Of a DNA stretch of 8,855 nucleotides, positions 1-6,899 are shown piece after piece. The position numbers and the translations under genes were made by a program. Source of the stretch: Oscillospiraceae bacterium (GTDB taxonomy: Bacteria; Bacillota; Clostridia; Oscillospirales; Oscillospiraceae); assembly GCA_031261245.1 (NCBI GenBank), contig JAISKU010000070.1:1-8855 (forward strand). The letters are read 5' to 3'. Each line of letters starts with the position of its first letter. Position 1 is the first letter of the stretch. Below the pieces are notes generated by a model. The model saw only the letters and a list, made by a program, of their open reading frames with translations. It had not been told where the DNA came from and made no database searches.

Positions 1-24
1 CTCGCTTTGGCCATGCTTGATTAA
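1..24 (+). CDS. 3' end of an upstream gene (partial), possibly the ABC transporter ATPase
   Basis: The first eight codons read L-A-L-A-M-L-D-stop and end 15 bases before the GTG start of the first permease. In CUT2 operons the gene before the permeases is usually the double-domain sugar ATPase (RbsA/MglA type), so this could be its C-terminus, but seven residues cannot identify a family. An alternative is the second frame, which stays open to a TGA at 41-43 and would overlap the GTG start as GTGA. Both readings are weak, and the choice depends on sequence left of the window. Confidence 0.3.
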   Translation, partial: LALAMLD

Positions 25-39
25 GGGGGTGGCATTGAA

Positions 40-1005
40 GTGAAAAGAGTTTTGAGATCAAAAAGCATGATACTCGTTTACGTCACGCTTGCCGTTATTG
101 TTTTCTTTTACATAATGAACCCGAGCTACATAGGACGGGACAATATCAGGGGCATGATGAATTCCATGAGCGTCTCCGGTACGCTCGGCGTCGGCATGGC
201 GTTTCTCCTCATGGGCGGCGGCGTTGACCTCGCGGCCGGCGCGGTGGGCTGTTTTGGCGCTATTGTCGTCGCGTTCCTGCTGAACACCGGGATGCCGTGG
301 CCGGTTGCGATGCTGCTCGGGCTGGTGTTCGGGATTGCCGCCGGCGCGATCAACGCGTTCCTCGTGAACGGCCTGAACTTCATGGGCTTTATCGCGACCA
401 TCGCGATGTCCTCCGTTTTCAACGGTTTCGCGCTCGTAATTTCAAACAACCAGAATATCCCCATAAGCAATCAGAAGTTCTGGGCAATCGGCTCCTACGC
501 GCTGTTCGGCGTAATCCCGATGCCGTTCGTAATCGCGGTGTGTCTGATTATCATATACGGATTAATTCTCGCAAAAACCCGGTTCGGCCGAAGTATTCTC
601 ATGTGCGGCGGCAATATGAACGCCGTCCGTCTGGCCGGCTTGAGCCCCAAAAAGATCACCAGCATACTCTACATGAACTGCGGTATGCTCTCGACCCTGG
701 CGGGCTCCGTGCTGGCGGCGCGTATGCACAACGCCTCCCCGACGGCCGTGGCGACCGGCGCGATGGACGCGATTACGGCCTCGGTGCTCGGCGGCATCTC
801 CTTCATGGGCGGCGGCGGCAATATAAGCGGCCTGTTTATCGGCCTCATCATGCTCACCGCGTTTAACAACGGGTTGGTAGTTATAAATCTTCAAGCCTAT
901 TGGCAAATCGTCGCTCAGGGCGGTCTGCTCATCGTCGCTCTGTGCGTGGACTATTTCAACGAGAGGGCAAAGGTTTCGGCGCTGAAGGGGAGGGCAGAAG
1001 GATAA
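40..1005 (+). CDS. ABC transporter permease, CUT2/RbsC-like (first of two)
   Basis: Inner-membrane permease of the BPD_transp_2 family (RbsC, XylH, YtfT relatives), 321 residues, the usual family length. It forms part of the channel of a binding-protein-dependent importer for a sugar or similar solute. It is strongly hydrophobic throughout. The family's motif after the second helix region reads GGGVDLAAGAVG at 59-70 (usual form G-I-D-L-S-x-G). GFIATIAMSS at 116-125 and the cytoplasmic loop TRFGRSILMCGGN at 180-192 are also typical, and AYWQIVAQG at 286-294 lies near the C-terminus. The start is a GTG, chosen because AAGGGGGTGG at 23-32 is a good ribosome binding site and no earlier in-frame start exists. 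The stop TAA overlaps the ATG of the next permease (TAATG), so translation is probably coupled. The substrate cannot be read from the sequence. Confidence 0.93.
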   Translation: MKRVLRSKSMILVYVTLAVIVFFYIMNPSYIGRDNIRGMMNSMSVSGTLGVGMAFLLMGGGVDLAAGAVGCFGAIVVAFLLNTGMPWPVAMLLGLVFGIAAGAINAFLVNGLNFMGFIATIAMSSVFNGFALVISNNQNIPISNQKFWAIGSYALFGVIPMPFVIAVCLIIIYGLILAKTRFGRSILMCGGNMNAVRLAGLSPKKITSILYMNCGMLSTLAGSVLAARMHNASPTAVATGAMDAITASVLGGISFMGGGGNISGLFIGLIMLTAFNNGLVVINLQAYWQIVAQGGLLIVALCVDYFNERAKVSALKGRAEG

Positions 1006-1982
1006 TGGAAAGTGCAAAGGGATTAAAAAAGTTCTTTAACCGGAAGATGTTCACGTTGCTTATCTTGCTCGCGGTCGTAGTCGTTGTCTTCAGCGTTTTG
1101 TCAAAGGGTACTTTCCTGAAGCCGTCAAATATTCGCGCCATAATAAATCTGATGGTCGTCTCGGGGCTCCTGACGCTCGGCGTGGGCTGTCTGATGATCG
1201 CCGGAAGCATCGATCTGTCCACGGGCGCGATCGGTACGCTGTGCGGCATTGTATTCGCGCTGTTTCTGCAAAGCATGGCGTGGCCGATTGCGCTTATTTT
1301 GACAGTCATCATCGGCATGGCGGTCGGGGCGCTGAACGCGACGCTCGTCAACGTCGTCGGCTTTCAGCCGTTCATCGCCACAATGGCTGTTGCGTCCGTT
1401 GCGAAGGGTCTCACAAACGTGTTCAGCAACGGTCAGCCTATTCCCGTAAGAGAGCCGTTTATCACCTATATCGGGACAGGCAGATTCTTCGACGTCATCC
1501 CGGTGTCAATCGTAATTACTCTGGTGGCTTTCATCATATACGCGCTGATGCTCAGCAAGACGAAGTTCGGCAGAACTATCTACCTTGTGGGCGGAAACCG
1601 TGAGGCCGCGCTATTTTCGGGAATCAATCCCGTAAAGACCTCCTACATACTTTTCATAAACTGCGGAATGTTGTCGGCGATTGCCGGGGCGTTGCTCTCC
1701 GCGCGCCTCAAATCCGGAACGGTTGTCGGCGTGTCCGCCTCCCAGTTCTCCGGTATGACGGCCTCAATGCTTGGCGGCATATCGTTCGGCGGCGGCTCCG
1801 GCGGGTTTGGCGGCGTGTTCATCGGCCTGCTCATTATCAACGGGTTTAACAACGGCTTAACAGTTCTCGGCATTTCGGCTTACTGGCAAACAGTGGCGTC
1901 CGGCGTGCTGCTCCTCTTCGCGCTGACGGTTGACTATTTCAGCATGAAACGGACGAGGCGGAAGGTCGGCGTCGCAGCTTAA
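1005..1982 (+). CDS. ABC transporter permease, CUT2/RbsC-like (second of two)
   Basis: Second permease of the same family, 325 residues from the chosen start, inserted in the inner membrane. It is a clear paralogue of the gene before it: GSIDLSTGAIG at about 67-77 is the textbook form of the family motif, followed by PFIATMAVAS, then TKFGRTIYLVGGN in the cytoplasmic loop, and AYWQTVASGVLL near the end. The ATG at 1005 is preferred over an ATG at 900 because it follows a purine-rich ribosome binding site (AGGGGAGGGCAGAAGG at 986-1001) and overlaps the previous stop by one base. The extra 35 residues from 900 would be hydrophilic and translated from inside the first permease gene. Two different permeases side by side suggest a heterodimeric channel, as in some AI-2 and YtfT/YjfF-type systems. 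It is followed after 45 A-rich bases by the binding protein. Confidence 0.93.
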   Translation: MESAKGLKKFFNRKMFTLLILLAVVVVVFSVLSKGTFLKPSNIRAIINLMVVSGLLTLGVGCLMIAGSIDLSTGAIGTLCGIVFALFLQSMAWPIALILTVIIGMAVGALNATLVNVVGFQPFIATMAVASVAKGLTNVFSNGQPIPVREPFITYIGTGRFFDVIPVSIVITLVAFIIYALMLSKTKFGRTIYLVGGNREAALFSGINPVKTSYILFINCGMLSAIAGALLSARLKSGTVVGVSASQFSGMTASMLGGISFGGGSGGFGGVFIGLLIINGFNNGLTVLGISAYWQTVASGVLLLFALTVDYFSMKRTRRKVGVAA

Positions 1983-2011
1983 CAAAAACAGCCAAATAAA
2001 AATTAAAATAT

Positions 2012-2018
2012 AAAGGAG
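2012..2018 (+). promoter_or_regulatory. Ribosome binding site of the binding lipoprotein
   Basis: AAAGGAG lies nine bases before the ATG at 2028 and fixes that start. The 45-base spacer 1983-2027 is very A-rich. I see no convincing promoter or terminator in it, so the lipoprotein is probably translated from the operon transcript. Confidence 0.75.
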
Positions 2019-2027
2019 ACCACCCAG

Positions 2028-3248
2028 ATGAAAAAGTGCATTTCCCTCTTGCTGGCGATTACCCTGTGTCTATCCCTGTTCGCGTGCGGTACCAAAACAG
2101 GTACGACAACGCCTACCGCAACACCCACACCCGACGCGGGCGCGCCCGCAGCCCCTCCCGCCGGCGGCGGAGAGCCCGACGCACCGCCTCCCCCTCCTGT
2201 TGAGGGTGCGGGTTCGGTGGGCTATATCGACGACCCCGTGGACCACTCGGCGAGAAAGACATATAAGATAGCCTACCTCTCGCCCGCCTTTATGTTCCTG
2301 CAACAGTCGTGGTTCGCCGCGATGCAGGAGTTCCAGGATCGCTTGAACTTCACAGTGACCTCCTTCACCGGCGAGGCCGGCAACGACGCTTACCTCCAGA
2401 ACATAGAAATCATCGCGGATCAGGGCTTTGACGGCATTATCATGGACTGCGAGCTCGCTGTCGCGGTTCGCGCGAGCGAGGTTGCCGAGGAAACCGGACT
2501 TCCCTACATCGCGTTCGTACAGTCAATGCTCGATGACAACATGAAAACCGTGTGCCCGCAGGTTGTTCTTGACCAATACGAAACGGGAGCCAAGACGATT
2601 CGCTGGCTGATTGCCAACTACAAATCATACTGGGGCGATATCGACACCTCCAAGCTCGGTCTTATTGATCTCGGCGTTTCCGTAAGCCCCGACCTCTGGG
2701 CAAGGGCGATCGGGCCGAGAGATATATTCCAGGAGACCTTCCCCGACGGCCACTATTTCTTTGACGACGCCATTTCAGCCGGCGGTATAACACCCGACGC
2801 CGCCTACACCTTGACGACGGCCACCATATCCGCGAACCCCAACGTCGAATACTGGTTCATCACGGGCAGCACGGAGTTCATGGGGCCGGGCGCCGCCCGC
2901 GCGATTGACGACCTCGGAAAAATCGACAACGCTCTTATCTGCGTCGTGGGCGCGGGCGCGAACGTCGTTGACTGGGACAGCATGACGCCTGATACGAAAA
3001 CCTCCCTCGTCGCGTGCCTGGCGATTTCCGACCTTCTCTACGCCGCCCCCGCAGTCTCCGGCATGGTTGCCCTGATTGACGGCAGAGCGACGAAGGACAC
3101 CCTCTGGCGCGACAAGACGCCGGCAAACTACGAATTCGGCAATGACTACGGCGTCTGGATGGTTGAAAACGACATCATCACAAGAGATACGTATAAGACG
3201 TATTTTGACGAGATTAACGCCCGTTATCTGGAATCCGGCGGACATTGA
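2028..3248 (+). CDS. Substrate-binding lipoprotein of the ABC importer (type I periplasmic-binding fold)
   Basis: Extracytoplasmic solute-binding protein, 406 residues, that would capture the solute and deliver it to the two permeases. Residues 1-20 are a lipoprotein signal: two lysines, a hydrophobic stretch, and the lipobox L-F-A-C with the lipidated cysteine at 20. Residues 21-62 form a disordered Thr/Pro/Ala/Gly linker that tethers the domain to the membrane. The globular part starts near 78 with YKIAYLSPAF. It continues with the Peripla_BP_4-like pattern IIADQGFDGIIMD (128-140) and the repeating alpha/beta layout of sugar-binding proteins such as RbsB. It is the last gene of the operon, 22 bases before a strong hairpin. 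This order is less usual, since the binding protein often comes first. The ligand is unknown: sugars, sugar alcohols, AI-2-like molecules or nucleosides are all handled by this fold. Confidence 0.92.
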   Translation: MKKCISLLLAITLCLSLFACGTKTGTTTPTATPTPDAGAPAAPPAGGGEPDAPPPPPVEGAGSVGYIDDPVDHSARKTYKIAYLSPAFMFLQQSWFAAMQEFQDRLNFTVTSFTGEAGNDAYLQNIEIIADQGFDGIIMDCELAVAVRASEVAEETGLPYIAFVQSMLDDNMKTVCPQVVLDQYETGAKTIRWLIANYKSYWGDIDTSKLGLIDLGVSVSPDLWARAIGPRDIFQETFPDGHYFFDDAISAGGITPDAAYTLTTATISANPNVEYWFITGSTEFMGPGAARAIDDLGKIDNALICVVGAGANVVDWDSMTPDTKTSLVACLAISDLLYAAPAVSGMVALIDGRATKDTLWRDKTPANYEFGNDYGVWMVENDIITRDTYKTYFDEINARYLESGGH

Positions 3249-3270
3249 CGGTCTGATCGGCAATAAAATC

Positions 3271-3306
3271 GCGGCGCCCGGCGGAAGCAATTCCGCCGGG
3301 CGCCGC
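3271..3306 (-). terminator. Strong hairpin terminator between the transport operon and tRNA-Thr
   Basis: A perfect 16-bp GC-rich stem (3271-3286 with 3291-3306) closes a four-base loop. On the minus strand it is followed by GATTTTATTG, a usable T-tract, placing an intrinsic terminator right after tRNA-Thr. On the plus strand it lies 22 bases after the binding-protein stop but is followed only by TGTATTCT. It may therefore work in both directions, better for the tRNA than for the transport operon. Confidence 0.85.
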
Positions 3307-3313
3307 TGTATTC

Positions 3314-3389
3314 TGGAGCTCTTATCCGGATTCGAACCGGAGACCTCGTCCTTACCAAGGACGCGCTCTGCCGCCTGAGCTATAAGAGC
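3314..3389 (-). tRNA. tRNA-Thr (anticodon GGT)
   Basis: A complete 76-nt cloverleaf on the minus strand. The acceptor is GCTCTTA paired with TAAGAGC. The D stem is GCTC/GAGC. The anticodon stem CGTCC/GGACG holds the loop TTGGTAA, giving anticodon GGT. The T arm is TCCGG-TTCGAAT-CCGGA. The discriminator is T and the CCA end is encoded. GGT reads the Thr codons ACC and ACU. It lies between a terminator downstream (3271-3306) and its own consensus promoter upstream, so it is an independent single-gene unit convergent with the transport operon. Confidence 0.97.
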
Positions 3390-3395
3390 GACTGA

Positions 3396-3421
3396 CCGGG
3401 AGATTATACACAATCTCCCGG
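3396..3421. repeat. Perfect 10-bp inverted repeat covering the tRNA-Thr promoter
   Basis: CCGGGAGATT (3396-3405) and AATCTCCCGG (3412-3421) are exact reverse complements around a six-base centre. The repeat lies 22 bases after the glycyl radical enzyme stop and contains the -10 box and most of the spacer of the tRNA-Thr promoter. No T-run follows on either strand, so it is not a textbook intrinsic terminator. It could still slow or end transcription from the upstream gene, or act as a protein-binding site. Confidence 0.7.
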
Positions 3422-3431
3422 CCGTTGTCAA
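3403..3431 (-). promoter_or_regulatory. Consensus sigma-70 promoter of tRNA-Thr
   Basis: On the minus strand TTGACA (3426-3431) and TATAAT (3403-3408) are separated by exactly 17 bases, a full consensus match in both hexamers and spacing. Transcription would start near 3396, giving a leader of only about seven bases before the tRNA 5' end at 3389. Such strength fits a stable-RNA gene. Confidence 0.88.
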
Positions 3432-3443
3432 CATCAAATTACG

Positions 3444-5936
3444 TCAGATGGATTGTTCCGTGCGTTTTATGAAATCGTCCTGCGTGAATTCATTCAATGT
3501 CACGAAATACGTTGAGAAGCCCGCGATGCGCACAATCAGATCCCTGTACTTGCCCGGATCCGCCTTCGCCTCGTACAACTGCGCCGCGCTGACGACGTTA
3601 AACTGCACCTGCATCCCGCCGAGCGAGAAGTACGTCTCAATCAGCTGGCGCAGCTTCGTCGCGCCCACGTCGCCCTCGACGGCCGTCGGCGTGAATTTTA
3701 TGTTCAGCTGGTCCCCGTTTGACAGCTTGCGGTGGGGGAGCTTCGCCGCGGAGCGCAGATACGCCGTCGGGCCGTTCTTGTCATAGCCCTGCTGCGGGGA
3801 TATTGCGTCCGCAATCGGCGTGAACGCGCGCCGTCCGTCCGGCGTAGCGCCGAGCATCGCGCCCATGTAGATGTGCGCCGTCATCGTGAACGTCCCGCCC
3901 GAGTAGTTGCCTCGCGGCCCGCTCGAGCCCGCCATTATGTCCGCGAACAGCCCGAGGCCCCACGCCGCGAGCTCGTCAACCTCGTCGATATCGTTGCCGT
4001 AGTGCGGCACGTCGTTTTCGATCCTCTCGTGCAGCTCCTCATATCCGACCCAGTTTGCCTGAAGCGCGTCGTAGAAGTCGCGCGCGGAGACGGATTTGTC
4101 GTCGAATATGAGCTTCTTTATCGCCATGAGGCTGTCGCCCACGTTCGCCGTGCCGCACGCCGTCAAGCCCGTGCGGTTGTACTTCGCGCCGCCCTCAGTC
4201 GCGTCCTTGCCCTTGTCGAGGCACCCTTCGATCATCGTCGAGGCCGCGATACACGGGAAGTAGTGCGAGTAGACCTCCTCAAAAATGTTCGAGTACGTCA
4301 CGTTCCACCCGAGCACGCAGCGCATCTGCGCCTCAAACGCCTGCTTGACCTCCTCGAAGCTCTCATACTCGTACAGCTTTTTCCCCGGCAGCGCCGTCTT
4401 GCCAGTGCGCGGATTCACGCCGCCGTTCACAACGAGCTGCATTACGTCCATCATGTTCCAGATCGACTCGCGCCCCGTCATGCCGCACGCCGGCCACTCG
4501 TTGCCCGTTCCGGCGGGCTCCACGCACCCGACAATGCTGTAGTTGTACGCGTCCTCGACGGAGAACCCGAGGTTCAGCAGCGCCTCAATGATAACCGTGT
4601 CGTTTTGCAGCTGCGGAATCCCGCCGCAAAGCTTGCTCGACTCAATGCCGAGCCTCCAAATCTCGTCCGGCGTGTTCGCGTTAATGCGCAGCGCCACCGT
4701 CGGGTCGGGAAATTTCATTCTGCCGTAGGTCTGCAGCAGGAAATACGTCGCGGGCGTCGAATCGTCCTTGCCGTCCGGCGTCTGTCCGCCGAGCGTGAGC
4801 GCGATGCCCGCCGTCGCCGTCAGCCCGTTGTAAATCGACGTGAACAGGTTCGCGCCGCTTTCGTTTAGCTCAATTATCCGCGCGTTGTCGAGGAACATTC
4901 CCGGCAGCACGATTATATCGGAAATGCGCAGAATGAACGCGTCGGAGTACTCCTGCGCGAGCTCGGGAGTTATCGACCCCTCGTCGAGCTGCTTTTGCAG
5001 CAGATGTCCCACGTACTTGTCCACGCGCCCCATCGACGTACCGTGCTGCTGCGCGTCCGTCGAGAGCATAAGCTGATAGAGCAGTATCGCCTGCAAGCCC
5101 TCCCAGTACGTGCGCGCAGGTTTCTCCATAATCCAGTCGAGCGATTCCGCCATGCGCAAAAGCTCCGCGCGCCGCTCGCCCGATACCGTCTCCGCCTTTT
5201 TGCGGCAGCCCTCGGCGAAGCGCTTCGCGAGCAGCGTCGCCCCGTCGCACACGCGCACAACGGCGTTGTAGAACAGCTGCGATTTCGCCCCGTCGCCGAA
5301 CACCTTTCCCTTTTGTTCCTTGAGCTTTTCGAGCGCCTCTGCGCGCACAGCTCCGAAGCCCGTGTTCACGACCTTTCCAAAGCCCGCGATGTAGTGTCCC
5401 TGCGGCATACCGGATACGCCCATGAAACCCGGGTCTCCGGCAATCGGCCCGTTTAGTATACAGCCGTTCCCGAACGCGTCCCACACGTCGGGCGTGAGCG
5501 CGCCCTCTACCATTTTCGACAGGCAGCGGTCCTTCCAGTATTCAAACGCCTCGCGGAACACCTCGCGGTGCTCGTCGCTCATGTATATTCCGTCGCCTGA
5601 CTGCCACGCCTTTTTGAAAGTCGCGTCGTCGCCCTCAACAACGTTCGGAATCCACGCGCAACTCCAGTCGACGTAAGGGGAGAGGCTGCGCTCGTCCGGG
5701 CCGGGCGTGCCGACGAAGATGTCGTCGTCGAACACGTTTATCTCGCGCGTTTCGCACCACGTTTTCAGCGCGCCCGCGCGCTTGAGAATCGGGTACTCGT
5801 TCTCGTGCGATTTGTAGTAGTCGGTGTAGATTTTCGTGCGCTCCGAGTTGATGGTCATGTATTTTCCGCCCGTAAACGCGTCGCGGCGCTCGCGTATGCG
5901 GCGGATTCTGTCGGATACCGGTGAAAACTGGAACAT
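3444..5936 (-). CDS. Glycyl radical enzyme of the pyruvate formate-lyase superfamily, eliminase type, substrate unknown
   Basis: Cytoplasmic radical enzyme, 830 residues, full family length. The glycyl radical loop near the C-terminus reads VRIAGFSTYF with the radical glycine at 806, followed by TQDDFIKRTEQSI. The thiyl cysteine is Cys471 in SIVGCVEP, with Glu473. This Cys-x-Glu form is typical of eliminating members (glycerol and diol dehydratases, choline TMA-lyase and relatives), not the Cys-Cys pair of pyruvate formate-lyase. Other family blocks are GRVDKYV (303-309), LTLGGQTPDGKDD (380-392), GGAKYNRTG (582-590), GATPDGRRAFTPIADAISP (696-714) and QVQFNVV (776-782). The ATG at 5936 is chosen for the AAGGTG site at 5945-5950 and the promoter just upstream; the frame stays open to 6038 without homology. 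Family members need a radical SAM activase, and none is encoded here. The substrate cannot be assigned: the post-Cys region and Asp-Glu-Arg at 81-83 do not match a subgroup I can name with confidence. Confidence 0.95.
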   Translation of the reverse strand: MFQFSPVSDRIRRIRERRDAFTGGKYMTINSERTKIYTDYYKSHENEYPILKRAGALKTWCETREINVFDDDIFVGTPGPDERSLSPYVDWSCAWIPNVVEGDDATFKKAWQSGDGIYMSDEHREVFREAFEYWKDRCLSKMVEGALTPDVWDAFGNGCILNGPIAGDPGFMGVSGMPQGHYIAGFGKVVNTGFGAVRAEALEKLKEQKGKVFGDGAKSQLFYNAVVRVCDGATLLAKRFAEGCRKKAETVSGERRAELLRMAESLDWIMEKPARTYWEGLQAILLYQLMLSTDAQQHGTSMGRVDKYVGHLLQKQLDEGSITPELAQEYSDAFILRISDIIVLPGMFLDNARIIELNESGANLFTSIYNGLTATAGIALTLGGQTPDGKDDSTPATYFLLQTYGRMKFPDPTVALRINANTPDEIWRLGIESSKLCGGIPQLQNDTVIIEALLNLGFSVEDAYNYSIVGCVEPAGTGNEWPACGMTGRESIWNMMDVMQLVVNGGVNPRTGKTALPGKKLYEYESFEEVKQAFEAQMRCVLGWNVTYSNIFEEVYSHYFPCIAASTMIEGCLDKGKDATEGGAKYNRTGLTACGTANVGDSLMAIKKLIFDDKSVSARDFYDALQANWVGYEELHERIENDVPHYGNDIDEVDELAAWGLGLFADIMAGSSGPRGNYSGGTFTMTAHIYMGAMLGATPDGRRAFTPIADAISPQQGYDKNGPTAYLRSAAKLPHRKLSNGDQLNIKFTPTAVEGDVGATKLRQLIETYFSLGGMQVQFNVVSAAQLYEAKADPGKYRDLIVRIAGFSTYFVTLNEFTQDDFIKRTEQSI

Positions 5937-5944
5937 ATGTAACA

Positions 5945-5950
5945 CACCTT
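5945..5950 (-). promoter_or_regulatory. Ribosome binding site of the glycyl radical enzyme
   Basis: AAGGTG on the minus strand lies eight bases before the ATG at 5936-5934. It decides between this start and the longer frame open to 6038, whose upstream start would fall before the predicted transcription start near 5981. Confidence 0.7.
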
Positions 5951-5987
5951 TCAAACAATATTCATGAAAACTTCTGCTTTTATGTTG

Positions 5988-6016
5988 ATTATAACAAAAT
6001 TTTCTCCGCTTGACAA
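5988..6016 (-). promoter_or_regulatory. Promoter of the glycyl radical enzyme gene
   Basis: Minus strand TTGTCA (6011-6016), 17-base spacer, TATAAT (5988-5993), with TG one base before the -10 (extended -10). The start would be near 5981 and the leader about 45 bases. The -35 shares its bases with the opposite-facing candidate promoter of the methyltransferase. Confidence 0.78.
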
Positions 6017-6038
6017 TGCAAATTCGGCATGTTACCAT
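6010..6038 (+). promoter_or_regulatory. Candidate promoter of the methyltransferase gene
   Basis: Plus strand TTGACA (6010-6015), a perfect -35, then 17 bases and TACCAT (6033-6038), a 4/6 match to the -10 consensus. It would give a leader of about 40 bases before the ATG at 6087. The weak -10 suggests a lower basal level than the opposing promoter. Confidence 0.5.
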
Positions 6039-6086
6039 GACAAAAACAAAAATACCGGCGGAGCTTGAACGCGAGGGGGCGGCTTT

Positions 6087-6851
6087 ATGGACAGCGTAAA
6101 TGATAACGGCTCACAAAACATCTATGACAATCAGGTCTTTTTTGATGGATACAGAAAGCTTCGCGAGAACCCCGACAGCTCAAACGTCTTGGAGGAGAAG
6201 CCCGCGCTTTTCTCGTTATCTCCGGATTTGACGGGACTTTCCGTGCTTGATTTGGGCTGCGGCTACGGAGAAAACTGCGCCGAATTTAAGCGGCGCGGCG
6301 CTTGGAAGGTCGTCGGCGTCGATATATCCGAAAAAATGCTTTCGATAGCAAAAACCGAGAATACCGGTATTGAGTTCATAAACGCGGACATGAGCGATTT
6401 ATCCTTTATCACCGCCAAATTTGACGTCGTTTTCAGCTCGCTTGCCATTCACTATGTCAAGGACTTCGCGCGATTCGCAAAAAGCGTGGCCGCGCTGTTG
6501 AATCCGGGCGGGTATTTCATCTTCTCGCAGGAGCACCCGCTGACGACCGCGCCACTGGCGGGAGCGAGCTGGACAAGAGACGTGAGCGGAATCGCGCTCC
6601 ATTACAATCTCACGGACTACGCAAGGGGCGGCAAGCGCAGCACGACGTGGATTGTGGACGGCGTCGTCAAATATCACCGCACATTTTCGGAGCTGATAAA
6701 CGCGCTGACAGACTGCGGTTTTATGATTGAAAAACTATCGGAGCCGGTTCCGACCGAGGAAACAATTCTTCGGCTTCCCGCATACGCGCAGGACTTGCAC
6801 AAACCCAATTTTCTGCTGATAAAAGCGATAAAGAGTCAGCCCATGTCTTGA
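6087..6851 (+). CDS. Class I SAM-dependent methyltransferase
   Basis: Cytoplasmic methyltransferase, 254 residues, that transfers a methyl group from S-adenosylmethionine to an unknown small-molecule acceptor. Motif I is VLDLGCGYGEN (53-63). VVGVDIS (75-81) places Asp79 on the SAM ribose. INADMSDL (98-105) contacts the adenine. LLNPGGYFIFSQEHP (137-151) is the post-motif III strand typical of the Methyltransf_11/25 group. The N-terminal 50 residues with YDNQVFFDGYRKLRENP are the usual lid helix. The ATG follows GAGGGGG at 6073-6079. It is divergent from the glycyl radical enzyme and directly precedes tRNA-Leu, whose -35 overlaps this stop codon. It resembles the UbiE/small-molecule clade more than rRNA or DNA methyltransferases, but the acceptor is not predictable. 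A role in the adjacent radical pathway is only a guess. Confidence 0.9.
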   Translation: MDSVNDNGSQNIYDNQVFFDGYRKLRENPDSSNVLEEKPALFSLSPDLTGLSVLDLGCGYGENCAEFKRRGAWKVVGVDISEKMLSIAKTENTGIEFINADMSDLSFITAKFDVVFSSLAIHYVKDFARFAKSVAALLNPGGYFIFSQEHPLTTAPLAGASWTRDVSGIALHYNLTDYARGGKRSTTWIVDGVVKYHRTFSELINALTDCGFMIEKLSEPVPTEETILRLPAYAQDLHKPNFLLIKAIKSQPMS

Positions 6852-6876
6852 CTTTTTGACCCGCGTATTCTATACT
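6848..6876 (+). promoter_or_regulatory. Promoter of tRNA-Leu
   Basis: TTGACT (6848-6853), 17-base spacer, TATACT (6871-6876), each hexamer one base off consensus. The predicted start near 6883 leaves about 17 bases before the tRNA. The -35 overlaps the methyltransferase stop codon TGA at 6849-6851. Confidence 0.78.
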
Positions 6877-6899
6877 TACGGCGCAGTATCACAAAAAAC

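Noticed and set aside
900..1004. N-terminal extension of the second permease from an ATG at 900
   Set aside because: It would overlap 35 codons of the first permease, encodes a charged segment with no homology, and has no better ribosome binding site than the ATG at 1005.
2090..2215. Low-complexity Pro/Thr/Ala/Gly-rich stretch as a possible repeat element
   Set aside because: It is in frame and is the normal flexible linker of a lipoprotein; the DNA shows no regular repeat unit.
3314..3389. Attachment site for an integrated element at tRNA-Thr (and likewise tRNA-Leu at 6900-6986)
   Set aside because: Neither tRNA 3' end is repeated in the window, and no integrase or phage gene is seen.
2775..3437. 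220-codon open frame on the minus strand across the binding protein and tRNA-Thr
   Set aside because: It runs through a complete tRNA, a terminator hairpin and the opposite strand of the binding protein gene, and shows no family features.
3732..4868. 378-codon open frame on the plus strand, antisense to the glycyl radical enzyme
   Set aside because: It is Arg/Val/His-rich with no domain pattern and lies wholly opposite a well-supported enzyme gene. GC-rich third positions on the minus strand explain it.
5937..6038. Upstream extension of the glycyl radical enzyme
   Set aside because: It covers the promoter and leader. The ATG at 5936 has a good ribosome binding site and starts the conserved protein.
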